Assembly: GCA_033675265.1 (NCBI GenBank)
Contig: JAUJYZ010000215.1
Location: forward strand, 62,001 to 126,000
Direction of reading: 5' to 3'
Length of the DNA stretch: 64,000 nucleotides
Source: Actinostola sp. cb2023
Lineage: Eukaryota > Cnidaria > Anthozoa > Actiniaria > Actinostolidae
The notes under the pieces were generated by a model. The model ran no database searches. It had not been told where the DNA came from and saw only the letters and a program-made list of their open reading frames with translations. Positions 1-11,523 of this stretch are shown here, piece after piece. Both the position numbers and the translations under genes were made by a program. Position 1 is the stretch's first letter. Every line of letters begins with the position of its first letter.

Positions 1-39
1 AACAAATATGTTCGTGTTTCCTGACTTTTCTAAAGGAAT

Positions 40-170
40 ACAAGACAACGAAAAGACAACTGCACAAGATTAAAAAGGTGAAGCAGGAAGGCAGGAAGGC
101 CTCTTTCAGCAAAAGCAAACCCGATAGGCTGTACATTGATGGCCAGTTTGTTCCAGAATTTGGAGGATAA
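40..170 (+). pseudogene. C-terminal tail of an unidentified element protein
   Basis: An open frame enters near the left edge and ends at TAA 168-170. It encodes a strongly basic stretch followed by [18 protein letters not shown], which resembles the end of coiled-coil ORF1-type proteins of invertebrate non-LTR elements (from memory, not searched). The upstream part lies outside the window, so neither the start nor the family can be fixed. Confidence 0.3.
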
Positions 171-1950
171 TTGATCAAATCATATCATATTATGAAATAA
201 TCGTCAAACTGAACATGGTATGTAATCAGATTACACTCGAGCTACTATGCCACATACTTCTATTTACTTTAATTTCATCCACAGCCAATATATAAATAGT
301 TTGCCTTATCTATTTGGTATACTTTAGGTGGCGTAGAGAACAGGAGGGACTTTTGTGTGCGCATGCGTCGCCACAGTCAGATGAATACAAGATGTACTCG
401 ACACAAGTTGTTTGGTTCCAATGTTTACAGTTTTTGCGGACGTATTACGAGAATTGTATGTACTGAACACGCAGAAATGAATTGTTAATGCTATCTTTGT
501 GCCTTAAAGTTATTTCATTGATCGAAATATTAGAATATTATGCCTTTATTTGATATCAAATTCCTGTATTTTTGCTGTGCTAAATACTCTATTTTGGACA
601 ACATGGCGGCCAGCTGACATGGAGTAAACAGTTTGTCGACGTTGCAAGCTCAGTCGCGAAGAAGAGTAAGGGAAAGTAAATACATTTAGTCAATTCTTAT
701 ACATATTGAATGTATATTATTATATTTTAGCTTTCATCAACACCAAATCAACTTCAAATAAACGAAGATAAACTTGGGTATGATGTCTGGAATACTCAAT
801 TATCCCAATTTTTAAAGTTAGTTATCTCGAAATTGAGCCGAAATCTCCACAATATCCACAACATAATTCATTAAAGTCATGTTTCCTGTTTTGAAAAATT
901 CCAGTAACTTCTCTGGGAAAAATCGCTCGGTCGAAGATTTTCGACAATATCTTCGTCATAATTTGTAGAACGTGAATTAATCGTCAACACATTTATTATG
1001 GTATTCGTTTTATGGTAGGGCCTCTTCTGTCAGTGTTGCAATGTTCTTGTAATATTCCCATCCAAGGTCATGTTTTTAGATATTATGCTGAGATCGGTCA
1101 AAGTGTAAACATTTTATTGAAGTGTAAAGTTTGCATAAATATCATTACTCAAAAATATACATTTTTTGCATATAGCTTGAAATCCAGCCCAAAACTCCAC
1201 AAAATTTTTACCATTTCATAGAACTATGTACCATATGCTTTCAGTATATGTTATTGAGATTGTTCGAAAAAATCGCCAGAACAGATAAAATTACAGTTTT
1301 TCATGATAACAACAAAAATATCTTCATGGAAAGGTCGGAGAAGACATCTAAATTGTTTTCAAATTCGACGAAACTTTGTACAGGTATAGTAAATAAATAC
1401 CACAAGACACCAGGACAGTTTCAAGACTGTTGTTACAGTATTTATAGAAAAACAAATTAAGTTATAATCCACAAAATTCCAGCTTGGGCTTCCTGTGCCG
1501 TTCAATATCAAACAAAATACGAATTTTGTGAATAGCCAGTGTGCAGTGAAAAGCCAGAATTAAATTAACATTTGACTATATTAAGCCTTTTTGTCGAACT
1601 CTGATGATCAAAATAGCAACAGAATAAAATATTGCGTTATTATTACTATAATCGGTTTTTGTGCTTCCGAAATTACGCTTTTATGGTCCAGCGGTTAAGC
1701 GCATGCTCATGCAAATTTCCCTCCTGTTGGCGTAGAGCTGATTTGTAAAGTACTGTTACGCCTTTGTTATGTTTACTTTAGTCACAAAGGTTTGATATGG
1801 CATTGCGAAAGGTATGCTTTTTGGACTAAAATTACTTTCAATCAATGATGTTAGATAATTGTTCATGATCATTTCTCTTATTGAATGTTGGAGGGCTTCG
1901 TTCTCCAAGCAAAAGAAAAGCGATATTTACTTGATATTATCTTCTTGCAG
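171..1950. other. Gene-free AT-rich stretch
   Basis: I see no convincing coding region, only short ORFs without biased composition. An ACATGGCGGCCAG site lies near 601, similar to YY1-like sites elsewhere in the window. Nothing else can be supported. Confidence 0.5.
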
Positions 1951-1952
1951 AT

Positions 1953-2150
1953 ATTATCTTCTTGCAAGAAACATATAGCACCTCTGATGTAGAAAATGTT
2001 TGGAAAACGCAGTGGATGGGCAAAGTATTTTTATCCAATGGGACAACACACAGTAGAGGCAAAATGATTTTGATTAGAGACTATTTAGATTATGAGGTTT
2101 CAAACACCATTAGTTTAAATTTGACACGGTTTTCTTTGTTATTCATAGGG
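1953..2150 (+). pseudogene. Non-LTR retrotransposon endonuclease fragment
   Basis: The frame reads LQETYSTSDVENVWKTQW and then SNGTTHSRGKMILI. This matches the QETHS and SRG.MILI part of the apurinic-type endonuclease (exonuclease-endonuclease-phosphatase fold) at the N-terminus of L1-like ORF2 proteins. The glutamate of QET is a known metal ligand in that family. Only about 50 residues remain, with no reverse transcriptase nearby, so this is a dead fragment. Confidence 0.6.
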
Positions 2151-2197
2151 CTTTATCTCCTGTATTGACCGGTTGAACAATAGAATAGAATTGAATT

Positions 2198-2279
2198 GCT
2201 CATTATGGATTCACCGGGATGTATCCATATACAGCCCTGGGTTGTATATGAATACATCCCGGTGAATTCATAATGAGCA
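2198..2279. repeat. Near-perfect 82-bp hairpin
   Basis: GCTCATTATG plus a CACCGGGATGTAT arm on the left is mirrored by ATACATCCCGGTG and CATAATGAGC on the right around a short CAGCCCTGGG centre. It is a small foldback or MITE-like palindrome with no coding capacity. Confidence 0.7.
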
Positions 2280-2654
2280 CTGAAATGCTATTCTTCATGC
2301 TATTCATATACTACGGCCCTCGGGATTTATATGGCTTATTGCCTCCATTCTCGGTATTTATCTTTTACTTAGTGACTGTAGATTTCAGAACGAACCGGAG
2401 TCGTAATAGTTTGAACTCACGTTTTATTTCATCATCTTTGGTTTGATATGAGAGTAAACGAGGAAACGAGGTTCAAAAATTGTTACGCTATCGGCCTTCG
2501 TCCCTCGTGGTGGGAACTCAACTGATTATATTACGTATAACTATTGCCGCAAGGGCTTGTGGGTATGAACAATATTCCGGCCCCTAAATGCGGAAACATT
2601 TACAACACTAAGAGTTCATAATCAAAACAATGTTCTTGAGTTTCTTCAAGAGTT

Positions 2655-4018
2655 TCAACTTTGTACGGATTCCAACAATACCATCTTGGTAATTGGGCGG
2701 ACTAGAACAGTTGAGCCAGTCTTTACCATTGCACTTCGCACACATCCATCTTGTGAATTGACGTGAACTTCAGTGATTCGTCCTAAAAGCAACGTAGATC
2801 TTGGATATCTGTCGTCGATCAAAAGTACTATATCGTTAACTGAGAAGTTTCTTGACCTGTTGACCCATTTTTGTCGTACTTGTAGTTGAGGAAGATATTC
2901 TCGAACCCATCTCCTCCAGAAGGTGTTGGCCAAATGTGGTACTTGCCGCCTTCGTCTACGTGAATACATATCGTCGCTCGTGAACTCTCCAGGTGGGAGT
3001 TGAGATCCTGAACGTAAAAGAAGGAGGTGGTTCGGTGTCAGGGGTTGTAGGTCTTGAGGATCGTCAGAAGCCTTGGTTATCGGTCTACTATTTACGATCT
3101 CTTCGATTTCGCACACTGAGCGTTGACAAGCTTTCGTCATCGAGCTTCTGTTCTTTTATCAAGGCATTTAGAATCATTCTGATCGTTCGGATGCAACGTT
3201 CCCATGTGCCTCCATGGTGGGACGCTGTGGGTGGGTTCAAAATCCATTTAATATTTCGTTGAATCATGAATTCATGGACTTGTCGTTCGTTCCACTCGTT
3301 TATGGCTTCGTGTAGTTCTTTGTTTCCGGCAACGAAATTGGTGCCGTTATCTGATCTTACCAATTCAGGCATTCCTCTTCGAGCTATGAAGCGTCGGAAT
3401 GAATTTACAAATGAAGTTGTGTCCATGCTGTGAAGCACCTCGATATGTATCGCTCTAATCGCTAAGCAGGTGAATACAATTCCGTATCGTTTAACTTCGG
3501 TTTTTCCTCTTTTGACTAGGAAGGGTCCGAATCAGTCCACACCTACAGAAGTGAAAGGGGGTCTGTCCGGTGTCACTGTCAACAGGCAAATCTGCCATCT
3601 TCTGAACTCCTAAGGCTGCTTGTCAATCGAAGCATATGTTCAATACTTTCTTCACTATTACTCTGCCCTTAACAGGCCAGAATTTCTCTCTGATCAGTGA
3701 AAGTACGTGCTCTATGCCAGAATGTCCAGACAGTTCATGATAATGCTTAACAATATGATCAACAACGTGGTGATTCTTCGGTAATGATATAGGGTATCTT
3801 GCTGCATCTTGTATTGGTGCGCGTGTCAGACATCCACCAACGCGTAGGAGACCATCTGTCAACGTGGGATTAAGTTTATAAACATAACTCGTTCTTCTTA
3901 TGGATTTCGAAGCTTGTTTGTCATGTATCTGTAAGTTGCTTTCTCTCGTGTTTGATAGTTCATCATGGAAACTTTGTCTTTGTAGATACTTCAGTATTTC
4001 TGACTCTGCGGAATTCAT
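2655..4018 (-). pseudogene. pol: BEL/Pao retrotransposon integrase region (degenerate)
   Basis: Three overlapping minus-strand frames carry consecutive parts of a BEL/Pao Pol C-terminus. At 3623-4018 is the integrase zinc-binding region (HHVVDHIVKHYHELSGHSG, then the expected C region). At 3088-3438 is the catalytic core, with VRSDNGTNFV supplying the second aspartate and ASHHGGTWER the catalytic-glutamate segment. At 2655-3140 is the C-terminal DUF5641-type domain, with NSRPIT, LTPNHLL, FWRRWVREYLPQL and DDRYPRSTLLLGRI. The frame changes at about 3100-3140 and between 3440 and 3620. No reverse transcriptase, gag or LTRs are visible, so this is an immobile fragment. The family call rests on several classic motifs and is firm. 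Confidence 0.85.
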
Positions 4019-4950
4019 CTCTTCTACGCACAGAGGTTCTAGCTTTCCTTGTGAAGATAACGGCTTAGTTTTGTCTAGACACCGTGTTAGGACTTTTGAA
4101 CGGTAACGCAGTGTGAATGCGATACATCTCTTTAGACGATACCACGATAAGTAGTGGTGCAGAACGCGGTTGATGACATCATCGTGGTCTTTCGCTGAAA
4201 CGTTGACGACTTGGCTTCCCCTTTTAACTCGAGGTCATCGCTTTGGACTTCTAATTTGACGTTGGGTTGCTCTGGCCACACGCTGGCTTGTTGCTGTGCC
4301 GTATCCTCCTGTTGCTATGTTTTGAAAATAGCGAGGAGAGAGGTCCCTGTGGACGAGTTTGCCAGACAGTTGACGCACACGATTTGAATAATTGCTTTGA
4401 ATAAATGGAAATGCGCTAATATATTAAACGAAGTATGTTAGAATACAAAAAATACTGTTTCAGCGAAAAATCCGCAGCCTGCATTTCAAAATGGCGGCTT
4501 TTATAAGACATAAAATGATTTCCCAGGCTTTCCAAAATGAGCAAAATATTTATTTTATGGGAGGAGAGGCAAAGTAGATAGTAGTTTTTGTTGTTTTACT
4601 TAGTCCTCCCTGGAGGGGAGTCAGTAAACTATGAAAATTCTCCCAGAATCATCAAACTCGAAAGTTTGTGACTTTCTTGGCTTGAATCTCAATAATTATA
4701 ATGTATTAGGCTCTCTTATTAATCCAGAGTTGTGAATGATTAGAGCGGTTAAGCCGCTTTTATCACATAAAGAAGTACAAGAAACAAATCGAGGCAAATC
4801 GACGTCCGTAGCTTCTCTGACCGCCATATTGGAAGTCATGAATGGAGGTTGGGGCGTCCAGTACAGTGACTGATATATGTCGTAAACACCGTAAGTGTTC
4901 GAAGTTGAATGGCCAAAAAGGACGATGAAATTCTGAAAGACCTCTAAATG
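4019..4950. other. No recognisable gene
   Basis: The BEL/Pao frame may continue with weak similarity to about 4200. Beyond that there are only unbiased short ORFs. ATGGCGG-type sites occur near 4490 and, inverted, near 4822. Confidence 0.4.
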
Positions 4951-4956
4951 CATTTT

Positions 4957-5121
4957 GGAAGACATCGCCAGTTTATCAGCTGAATGTGCGAAAGGGAAAT
5001 CTGACTTTAGAGGAGGAACGAGTTGGAGAGAAACTTGTAGCAAAAGCCTGTCGTCTTGAGATTCAAGAAAATGACTTACTTAATGCAAAAGCAGAAATCG
5101 AGAACACTGTTAAAGAGACAG
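4957..5121 (+). pseudogene. Probable isolated coiled-coil exon
   Basis: About 55 codons are open, encoding a charged helical stretch (LTLEEERVGEKLVAKACRLE, then more E/K-rich sequence) that ends at a GT donor (GAGACAG|GTGAAT). A second helical exon-like stretch, EELRKEKEDSVKAAEVFREE, lies at about 7108-7200 after an AG acceptor. Together they look like leading exons of the decayed transposase-like gene that continues to 8535. The link is inferred from strand, order and splice signals only. Confidence 0.35.
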
Positions 5122-6062
5122 GTGAATACAATTAATGTTCACCGTATGATTTGTTGTAATTTGGCTATATTCATCTCATAATAATAGCTAATAATATAGA
5201 TGCAAAAATTACTCGATTCTGATTGGCTGAGAGCTTTGCTATTTATTCTAAACACAGTGCAAAAAAGTGTAACAGTGCAAAAAAGTGTAACACAGTGCAA
5301 ATCACAAACAAATCTTCGCTTTTGATTGGCTAATAAACAAAAGAAAATAATCTTAGCCAATCACATTGCAGTGATTTCCATGGCAACAGAAAATTCCCAG
5401 AAATTCAAAACTTTCAAGATGGCGGATCTTTGCCGAAAAAGGCATCAAAAACGCCACCAAAATCACGGAAAAATCAAATTTATATAGTACAAAAGGCAGA
5501 AAGAATGGAAAGAAGGACTCGCTGCCTGTTATTCTGGAGTTAGCAAACACCAAAAACAACATTTTCACCATTTTATACACTCGACATGAAAGTTGACGGA
5601 GGAACCTTCTCTAGAAAGGAAAACTACGTGATAAATGAAGAACTTTGTTGGCTCTTCTAAGCAAAATATACTTCAAACTTCTACAAATTATTCAACTTTG
5701 GTTTCGAGTGGTCAGGAAAGTAATCAAGGATATCCAGTGATTTACAGTAACTTTAGTCGAATTTCTCTCTGAGTGGGTGAATGAACTCTCAATTAAAAAC
5801 TGAGGTCTGAGGATCAAACTTTTGAGCTTTCGGGAATAGAAAATCAGAGTTTTGTACTCGTTTCAATTGTCTAAAAACGATGAACAGCCTTTGTACTTAT
5901 TATTATTTGTTGCTATAATCAGTATGTAAAGTAGGGATTGTGTTTGTAGTGTCGATTAATTCGATGTCAAATAAACGAGTACTTCGCTACGTGCATGCTT
6001 GTTACCATGTGACTTTTGCTGTCTAATTTTCGCTAAATTTTTTGCATCTATATTATTAATAA

Positions 6063-6221
6063 GTAATCATACGATTTCTCATTCAATTTGGGATAATTCG
6101 CACTGGTGTGTTTTTCAAAGAACTCAAATTGCACTCGACCTACGTTCTCGTGCAATTTGAACTCTTTGAAAACACACTCGTGCGAATTAATCCCAAATTG
6201 AACTCGAAACCGTATGATTAC
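6063..6221. repeat. Palindromic MITE, family 1 copy A
   Basis: The ends are GTAATCATACG and CGTATGATTAC, and the arms contain CAATTTGGGATAATTCGCAC and its complement about 100 bp later. A diverged second copy lies at 38896-39083, with the same GTAATCATAC end and the shared internal text GTGTTTTTCAAAGAA. Confidence 0.75.
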
Positions 6222-6879
6222 CTATACTTACATTAATAAAGTTGCATCTATTAATAACAACACTCTGTGTCTATGTAACTTATTAGTAGTGTAACTGTAA
6301 GGTAATGGGGATTAGGCATTAGTACACTCTAATTTCACTGTGTTGTTGTTTTGTTTTCATTTGACTATAACACATTGACTATTATATTTTATTTCACGGG
6401 TTAAGTATGTAACCACTATATCAAAGTGATTGCAATAAACCTGTGAAATAAAAATAATAATAATGTTAGTGTGTAATAGTCTAATAGTCTAATAGACACA
6501 AAAGAAAACAATGGAAATATGGTGTTCTAGTAGCGCATAATGCCGAGTTGACTATCCATCATAGAAAACGAGAACGAGTAGTCTAATTGTTTTAGCATAA
6601 ACCATCCAGTAGATCAGTAGCAAATGATAGAAACAAGCAACATACAATAATTCGTCAAGAAACACCTTCGAAACATTAGCAAAACATGACGACGAAGCCT
6701 CCATTTTGTTTGTTTGCCTCTACTCGGGGTCTATGAGCTGACCACTAGTAGCGAACCAATCAGATTGCAGGATTTGTGATAGACCACTCGACAGTTTATA
6801 ATGCTAATTAATGTCTATTAGTCTATTAGTCTACTAACTGTTTCACAAAGTAAAAACACTATATTTATAATAATAGATT

Positions 6880-7046
6880 ACAAACACTAAAACTGTGCAA
6901 CATAAATAGTACCATATTTAGTACTATTAAATAGTACTATATTTAGTACTATTAAAATAGTTTTATTTATATTGTTTTCTATTGTTTAGTTTTAGTGCTA
7001 TTTTAGTACTATTTATTGTAAAACGTTGCACAGTTTTAGTGTGTGT
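6880..7046. repeat. Palindromic MITE, family 2 copy A
   Basis: ACAAACACTAAAACTGTGCA at the left is mirrored by TGCACAGTTTTAGTGTGTGT at the right, around an AT-rich core of TAGTACTATT repeats. A related copy lies at 23541-23657, sharing GCAACATAAATAGT and TTTTAGTGTTTGT. Confidence 0.7.
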
Positions 7047-7107
7047 ACTCTGATTGTAACTTAAGGTGTGTTATTGTTATAATAAATGTCATTTATTCAT
7101 TGTACAG

Positions 7108-8535
7108 AAATAACGCTTGAAGAACTGAGAAAGGAGAAGGAAGATAGTGTAAAGGCAGCTGAAGTGTTTAGGGAGGAGCTAGAAAGCGTAAAAAAAAACA
7201 ATATGAACAGGTTTTAAAAATCCATGCTTCTTGTTCTAGGATTAGACCCAAAACAATTTTCCAAATCTAAGGGAGTAAAATCCTACTTCAAAGGTTATGA
7301 TAAATGACTACAACTCAAGTACTAGATACAACAGGAGAAAACAAACACAGAAGGCATTGCAGTATATTCATGGCGGATATAAGGGATATAAGAGGGGAAA
7401 GTACCTCCAAGACACATTTGGAAATGCAATAAAACACTTTTAGTCATCCCCTGAAGCAATTAAGCACGCAGTGGCACTGAAATACAATGAAATACCAGAA
7501 TTTTCTTCCTGAAGGAAATTCAACCTTGTGTGTAAAACACAGACATCTTTCTTCAACGCAGATAAAGAAATCTGGGTACCAAAGAATGTGAAGTGCTTAG
7601 GGATTGATATTAGACTCCCACAGGCAGTATCAGACAAGACAGTTGATAATTTTGTTAAGAACTTGAACATTGGCCATGCCATTCAAATACCAAAAACTCC
7701 TGGTGTCGCAAGGACAATCACAGGCCTTGTATTTATGATTATGGATCTCCATCTCAAAGTGCCCCACTTAGCTAACAAACTTGTCTGGTTTAATGAATTG
7801 CATAACCACTTCATCTCCCAATGTTCAGATGACCGGGCACCGGAAATTGGCAGCATGGCCTTGTGGAACCTGGGTGATCGTGTGAGGAGCAGGGATTACT
7901 GGAAGATCTCTGGACACAACACACATATGAAATGTCGTTGCTAGAGGGGGAATATCATTACTATTAATGGGAAGGAGTGCACAGTGTAATTTCAGCCCAG
8001 TGCCGATATGAGCTGGCAGAGCTGGGCAAACCATGAAGTCAACCAAGCTGCCACTTATCCCTCACCCTATGAAAATGTAAGCAAATTAAATATTGTAACA
8101 ATGGGAGGGTCTATTGGTTGCAGCGACGAAGACACATGGAAGCCATATACAAATGATGTGAGAGAAAAGCATGCTCAGCAAGTTCAAAAGTTCACTCAGT
8201 CTCTCCCAAGCACACAAGGAGTCAAAGCAAAGCATGACAAAACACTCAAATACATGGCCGAAAATGGTATTCGCCAACTTGGATACCCACAAATTGGGAT
8301 ATCTGCAGAGCGTCAAAGACCAGAGCCTATGCACTGCGAAATATATTCCTGGCAACATCTGCTCCATCTGATCTACTTGGAATTTGTCCAGAGAGGAATG
8401 ATTAATGAATTTATTGACATTCTTAGGGCCCCAGCTGGCAAATGTGAACCCACTGAAAAATCAGTAGCAGAAGCTGACGATCCTCCACTTCGACAAGGCA
8501 AAAAAGCATATGCTAGAAAGAACAATGCATCATGA
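7108..8535 (+). pseudogene. Decayed transposase-like gene of the DTW/EPxH family
   Basis: Coding pieces lie at 7108-7200, 7528-7944 and 8008-8535 on the + strand with frame changes between them. The last piece has DEDTWKPYTNDVREKH and RQRPEPMHCEIYSWQHLL. The fragment at 34984-35430 has DTWRPFTYKERCE followed by IEPLHMKNNAWQQW, in the same order and spacing. The two are therefore related copies of one unclassified element family. I cannot assign it to a named transposase superfamily. I considered RAG1-like and KDZ-like and could not support either. Stops and frame changes between the pieces make it non-functional. Confidence 0.5.
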
Positions 8536-8539
8536 AGCT

Positions 8540-9020
8540 ATGAGATTGGTATTGGGGGAACAGTTTTGGAATTAGATGTTACAGTACAAGCAAAGGACAG
8601 ACTATTCGATCGATTGAAAAAAATTAGGCCATCTTTGAGGAGCTTATCTCAAAAGTGTTTTTCAATTATTTCCCCTGATTTGGCAGATTCCGGTAGCAGG
8701 ACTGATGGTCCTCGAGATCAGACAATATTTTTTATTGGCATTTTTAATATTTTTGGAGTGAGCGCCAGTCTTACACTAGTGGACTGTTGTGTCATTTGAT
8801 ATTGGACCGCGAAATCATTCCTTGTCCTTTCATTTTTTCCGTTCACTATTTGAAGTTTTGATATTTAAGTGGGTGAGTAGTTGTAAAAGGGGAGATTCAC
8901 CCCACGAGAGTTCCACCCCACTCTGATATAACAAGGGCGCCTCTTCTGCGCACCCTACTACTTGTTGTTGAAGTGTCGCCATGGGGTGGGGGATGGTATT
9001 TGAGAAGATAAATCCTATGG
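8540..9020. other. Left junction of the viral element; no terminal repeat recognised
   Basis: No gene is seen. This interval separates the decayed transposase from the first viral gene. I compared it by eye with 21130-21330 and found no inverted match, so the left end of the Polinton-like element cannot be fixed. Confidence 0.35.
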
Positions 9021-9024
9021 ATAT

Positions 9025-9420
9025 ATGGGGAAGCTTACGATGGAGGGGCTTTCTGAATGGTTGGCGGTAGGTGAAAAAAAGAAAGGTTTTCTATGCGAAA
9101 TTTGTGGAAAAGTTTGTACGAATAAGGGGGGTTTATCTATGCATATTAGATGGTGTAAGGGCCCCAAACCTTTATTGTCTAAGATTACAGAATTTCCATG
9201 TTCAATTTGTAAAAAGGTTTTTAAATCAAAGGGAGGGTTAAGCCTGCACATTAGCAAGAGACAAACGCCGTGTGATCAGGAATACAAATGTTTTAATTGT
9301 GATTTTAAAACATTAGATTGTAATGAAATATTTTGGCATTCAAAGAATAGTGGGTGTCAGCCTTATTTATCGAAATATATACCAAGTGAAACCAGCAGCG
9401 ACTATAGTTATCATTGCTAG
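9025..9420 (+). CDS. Zinc-finger protein, provirus left end
   Basis: 131 codons from an ATG preceded by GGATAT. There are two clear C2H2-like fingers. The first is CEICGKVCTNKGGLSMHIRWC at about residues 24-44, ending H...C rather than H...H. The second is CSICKKVFKSKGGLSLHI at about 60-77, also followed by a cysteine. A third CFNC...H...C unit lies near residues 95-117. The fingers share the spacing and the unusual terminal cysteine with the second viral zinc-finger gene at 14970. Role unknown; DNA binding is likely. It is on the + strand at the outer edge, convergent with the broken gene at 9461-10862. Confidence 0.75.
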   Translation: MGKLTMEGLSEWLAVGEKKKGFLCEICGKVCTNKGGLSMHIRWCKGPKPLLSKITEFPCSICKKVFKSKGGLSLHISKRQTPCDQEYKCFNCDFKTLDCNEIFWHSKNSGCQPYLSKYIPSETSSDYSYHC

Positions 9421-9460
9421 ATTTATGTCATGTGTTTTTGATGAAGGAGGGGTTGTTGTG

Positions 9461-10862
9461 TCATGTTTTTTTTGATGATGTAGGAGGTGTTTGTTTTACA
9501 AATGTACTTGGCTTATTGCCGGCATTCTGATGTGGCAATTGTATCTTTGAATGGCTCATGTTATTATGACGGATTCCAGTATGTTTTGTTTCAGAATTAA
9601 TGTTATTGACACCCAAACTCATATCTTTCGTGGCTTTTAACAGTTTATTGTTATATCCAACAATGGATGTTGTATTGATTACTAGATTGGACGGTAATAA
9701 CCAACACCCTGGGGAAATAGCAAAATCTAATTTAACTTTAGCTTCCTGTATCGCCAGCTGGTATCTTCGGATGCTTTTTGAAATATCCCTTTCAATAATC
9801 GCATCTTCAAATAAAAAACTAAAAATTCTTGTTGGGTTTCCATTGCCGATCCACGGTTTGAAACTATTGCCGACCGTGTGTTTACTTGAGATCCTAAAAT
9901 ACAATACACAAAAGATTCAATGGTTTGATTCAGCCTTGACAATCCTGCTTTAGTAAATCCTTTACTTTGGAGAGGGAAAAACCACTCGTATTGAAAAGAT
10001 GTTCGCTCGTCTTCAACCTTTACAATACTAAATTGATTTAATTTATCTTCAAACTCGTCGGGTAATTTCTCAATTGTTTTGTAAGGTACGTACTTTTCAT
10101 GAAGATCTTTTGACATTCCTCCATAACCCCAGGAGTACACATAACCCAGCCCATGATTGATAGGAGTTAAAAATCTAAAATCATGGGGTGTGTTGAATTC
10201 ATTTCTTAATTTTTCGTACACGGATTTGTTGTAAGTGTTTGTGTACAATTTAAAGGCGCTGTCTTGGGGAAGAGGGACTTGAAGCTCATTTAAAATACGC
10301 CGAACGGTGAAGATCACATGAAATTTCATTAAAGATCCTACTTGAGTGTCTGTCAACAAATCCCTTCCAATTCCACATCCTCCTGTGGCACACCATACTG
10401 CAAAGTTTAATTGTTGCGACCAATACGATAAATTAGGCCCGCCCAACCAGCGATGGGCTTCTTTAGCCGTTTTAAAAGTCATAGTCGATTCGGTAAAAAT
10501 ATTTCTAAGTTTTAACTCTACCTTGGATTGGGGCTGAACGTAAATATCAAATTTTGTATAATCGTATTTGGGTGGAGCGTCGTTCCAAGGAATAAAAGTG
10601 TAGTCTGCCTTCTGGCAGGTGTATTTTTTAGGAAAGCTTGGGAATGTTTTAACATTAAGGAAATCATGGATATTTTCAGGTTTTGGAGTCTCGCCTCTCC
10701 ATGAAGGGAATTCATACACGGTATTTACTAGATTTCCATTTTTATCATAGGGGTTATATAGTCGCCCCCATTAAATAAAAATCTAACATTGCCATTTACA
10801 TCCGGGCTGAATCTGTTAGTGCTATAGTTTGGATACTTTTCAACAAAGTCTGTAAACTTCAT
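9461..10862 (-). pseudogene. Broken ~1.4 kb viral gene of unknown function
   Basis: The natural start appears to be the ATG at 10862, preceded by AATATAAG like the other viral genes. Its frame reads MKFTDFVEKYPNYSTNRF and onward, then is lost near 10745. The main open piece (9727 to about 10770) carries GETPKPENIHDFLNVKTF and LSYWSQQLNFAVWCATGG. The frame changes again near 9900-9730, and the end lies at 9461. I know this only as a conserved uncharacterised protein type in such elements. No enzyme motif is evident. Two frame breaks make it non-functional here. Structural roles are possible but unsupported. Confidence 0.6.
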
Positions 10863-10926
10863 CTTATATTATTATCATATCTCAGTTTATAAATATATCC
10901 GTAGGGCGTTCTATCAAAGGATAAAG

Positions 10927-11518
10927 TTATTTCTTTGGACTTATGAGCTGCTCGACAATCTCCCTTTTCAGTTCTTCTCTCAGCTTCTGAATATCGGGAA
11001 CCTCGTTTTTTAAAATCTTATTATTACGCTTTCTGATGTTGCTTTTCAATGTTTCGTATTTTTGAAGCTCAGCCATAATGTAGCCAAATTCTTTCTCATC
11101 AATACTGTTATCGCTCAAGGCCTTTGATACAAGATCGCTTATGCTATTCTCTTTTGATTTTGCAAGCTGAACAGTATTTTCATGTTTTGTTACTTTTTTA
11201 GTAAGCTTTCTAGTGAAAACGGTACAAATAGCAGATATTAAGCCCAATAGACCGCCCACAGTGGATAAAGGAACGCCCAATAGGATCCCAGGCCCCGTTA
11301 AACTTGTGGCCACGCCCAGAGCCGGTTAAAATTACAGACAAAGTTCCTGCTGCTACTGCCGTTTTATGAAGTATTCCTCGCATCTTAGCATATTTTTTCC
11401 TAACGTTTTCATAATGTTTTACTTCTGATCCTAGTTGGGTCAAAGCCATGTTTACTTTATGCAATCGGAAGTTTTCGCCAGTGGTTGGTACTTCTGGATA
11501 AATCGCGTCGTAGTCCAT
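10927..11518 (-). pseudogene. Viral membrane protein gene with one frame break
   Basis: The start ATG at 11518 follows ATAATATAT and the end is at 10927. The N-terminal half is helical and charged (MDYDAIYPEVPTTGENFRLH; KHYENVRKKYAKMRG). It is followed by a glycine-rich hydrophobic region whose frame shifts near 11310. The C-terminal half starts with LLGVPLSTVGGLLGLISAIC, a likely membrane segment, and ends in a charged coiled-coil-like tail. It sits 5 bp beyond the stop of the penton-like gene. Function is not recognised; a virion membrane or scaffold role is inferred from neighbours only. Confidence 0.55.
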
Positions 11519-11523
11519 ATATA

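Larger units (their letters stand above)
5130..7090. other. Non-coding stretch rich in small palindromes
   Basis: No gene is seen. The interval holds two palindromic MITE-like repeats (listed separately), a CAAGATGGCGGATC site near 5416, and CTAATAGTCTAATAG microrepeats near 6478 and 6824. A direct repeat of GTGCAAAAAAGTGTAACA lies near 5258. Confidence 0.5.

Noticed and set aside
4696..5580. Several minus-strand ORFs of 70-115 codons
   Set aside because: No motif, unbiased composition, and they overlap a better + strand exon candidate.
7108..8535. RAG1-like or ProtoRAG transposase
   Set aside because: Considered because of the acidic motifs, but no RAG1 core signature could be recognised; left unclassified.
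9727..10719. GTG at 10719 as the start of the 330-codon frame
   Set aside because: Eukaryotic viral context makes GTG unlikely; the ATG at 10862 with its ATATAAG context, plus a frame change, explains the region better.
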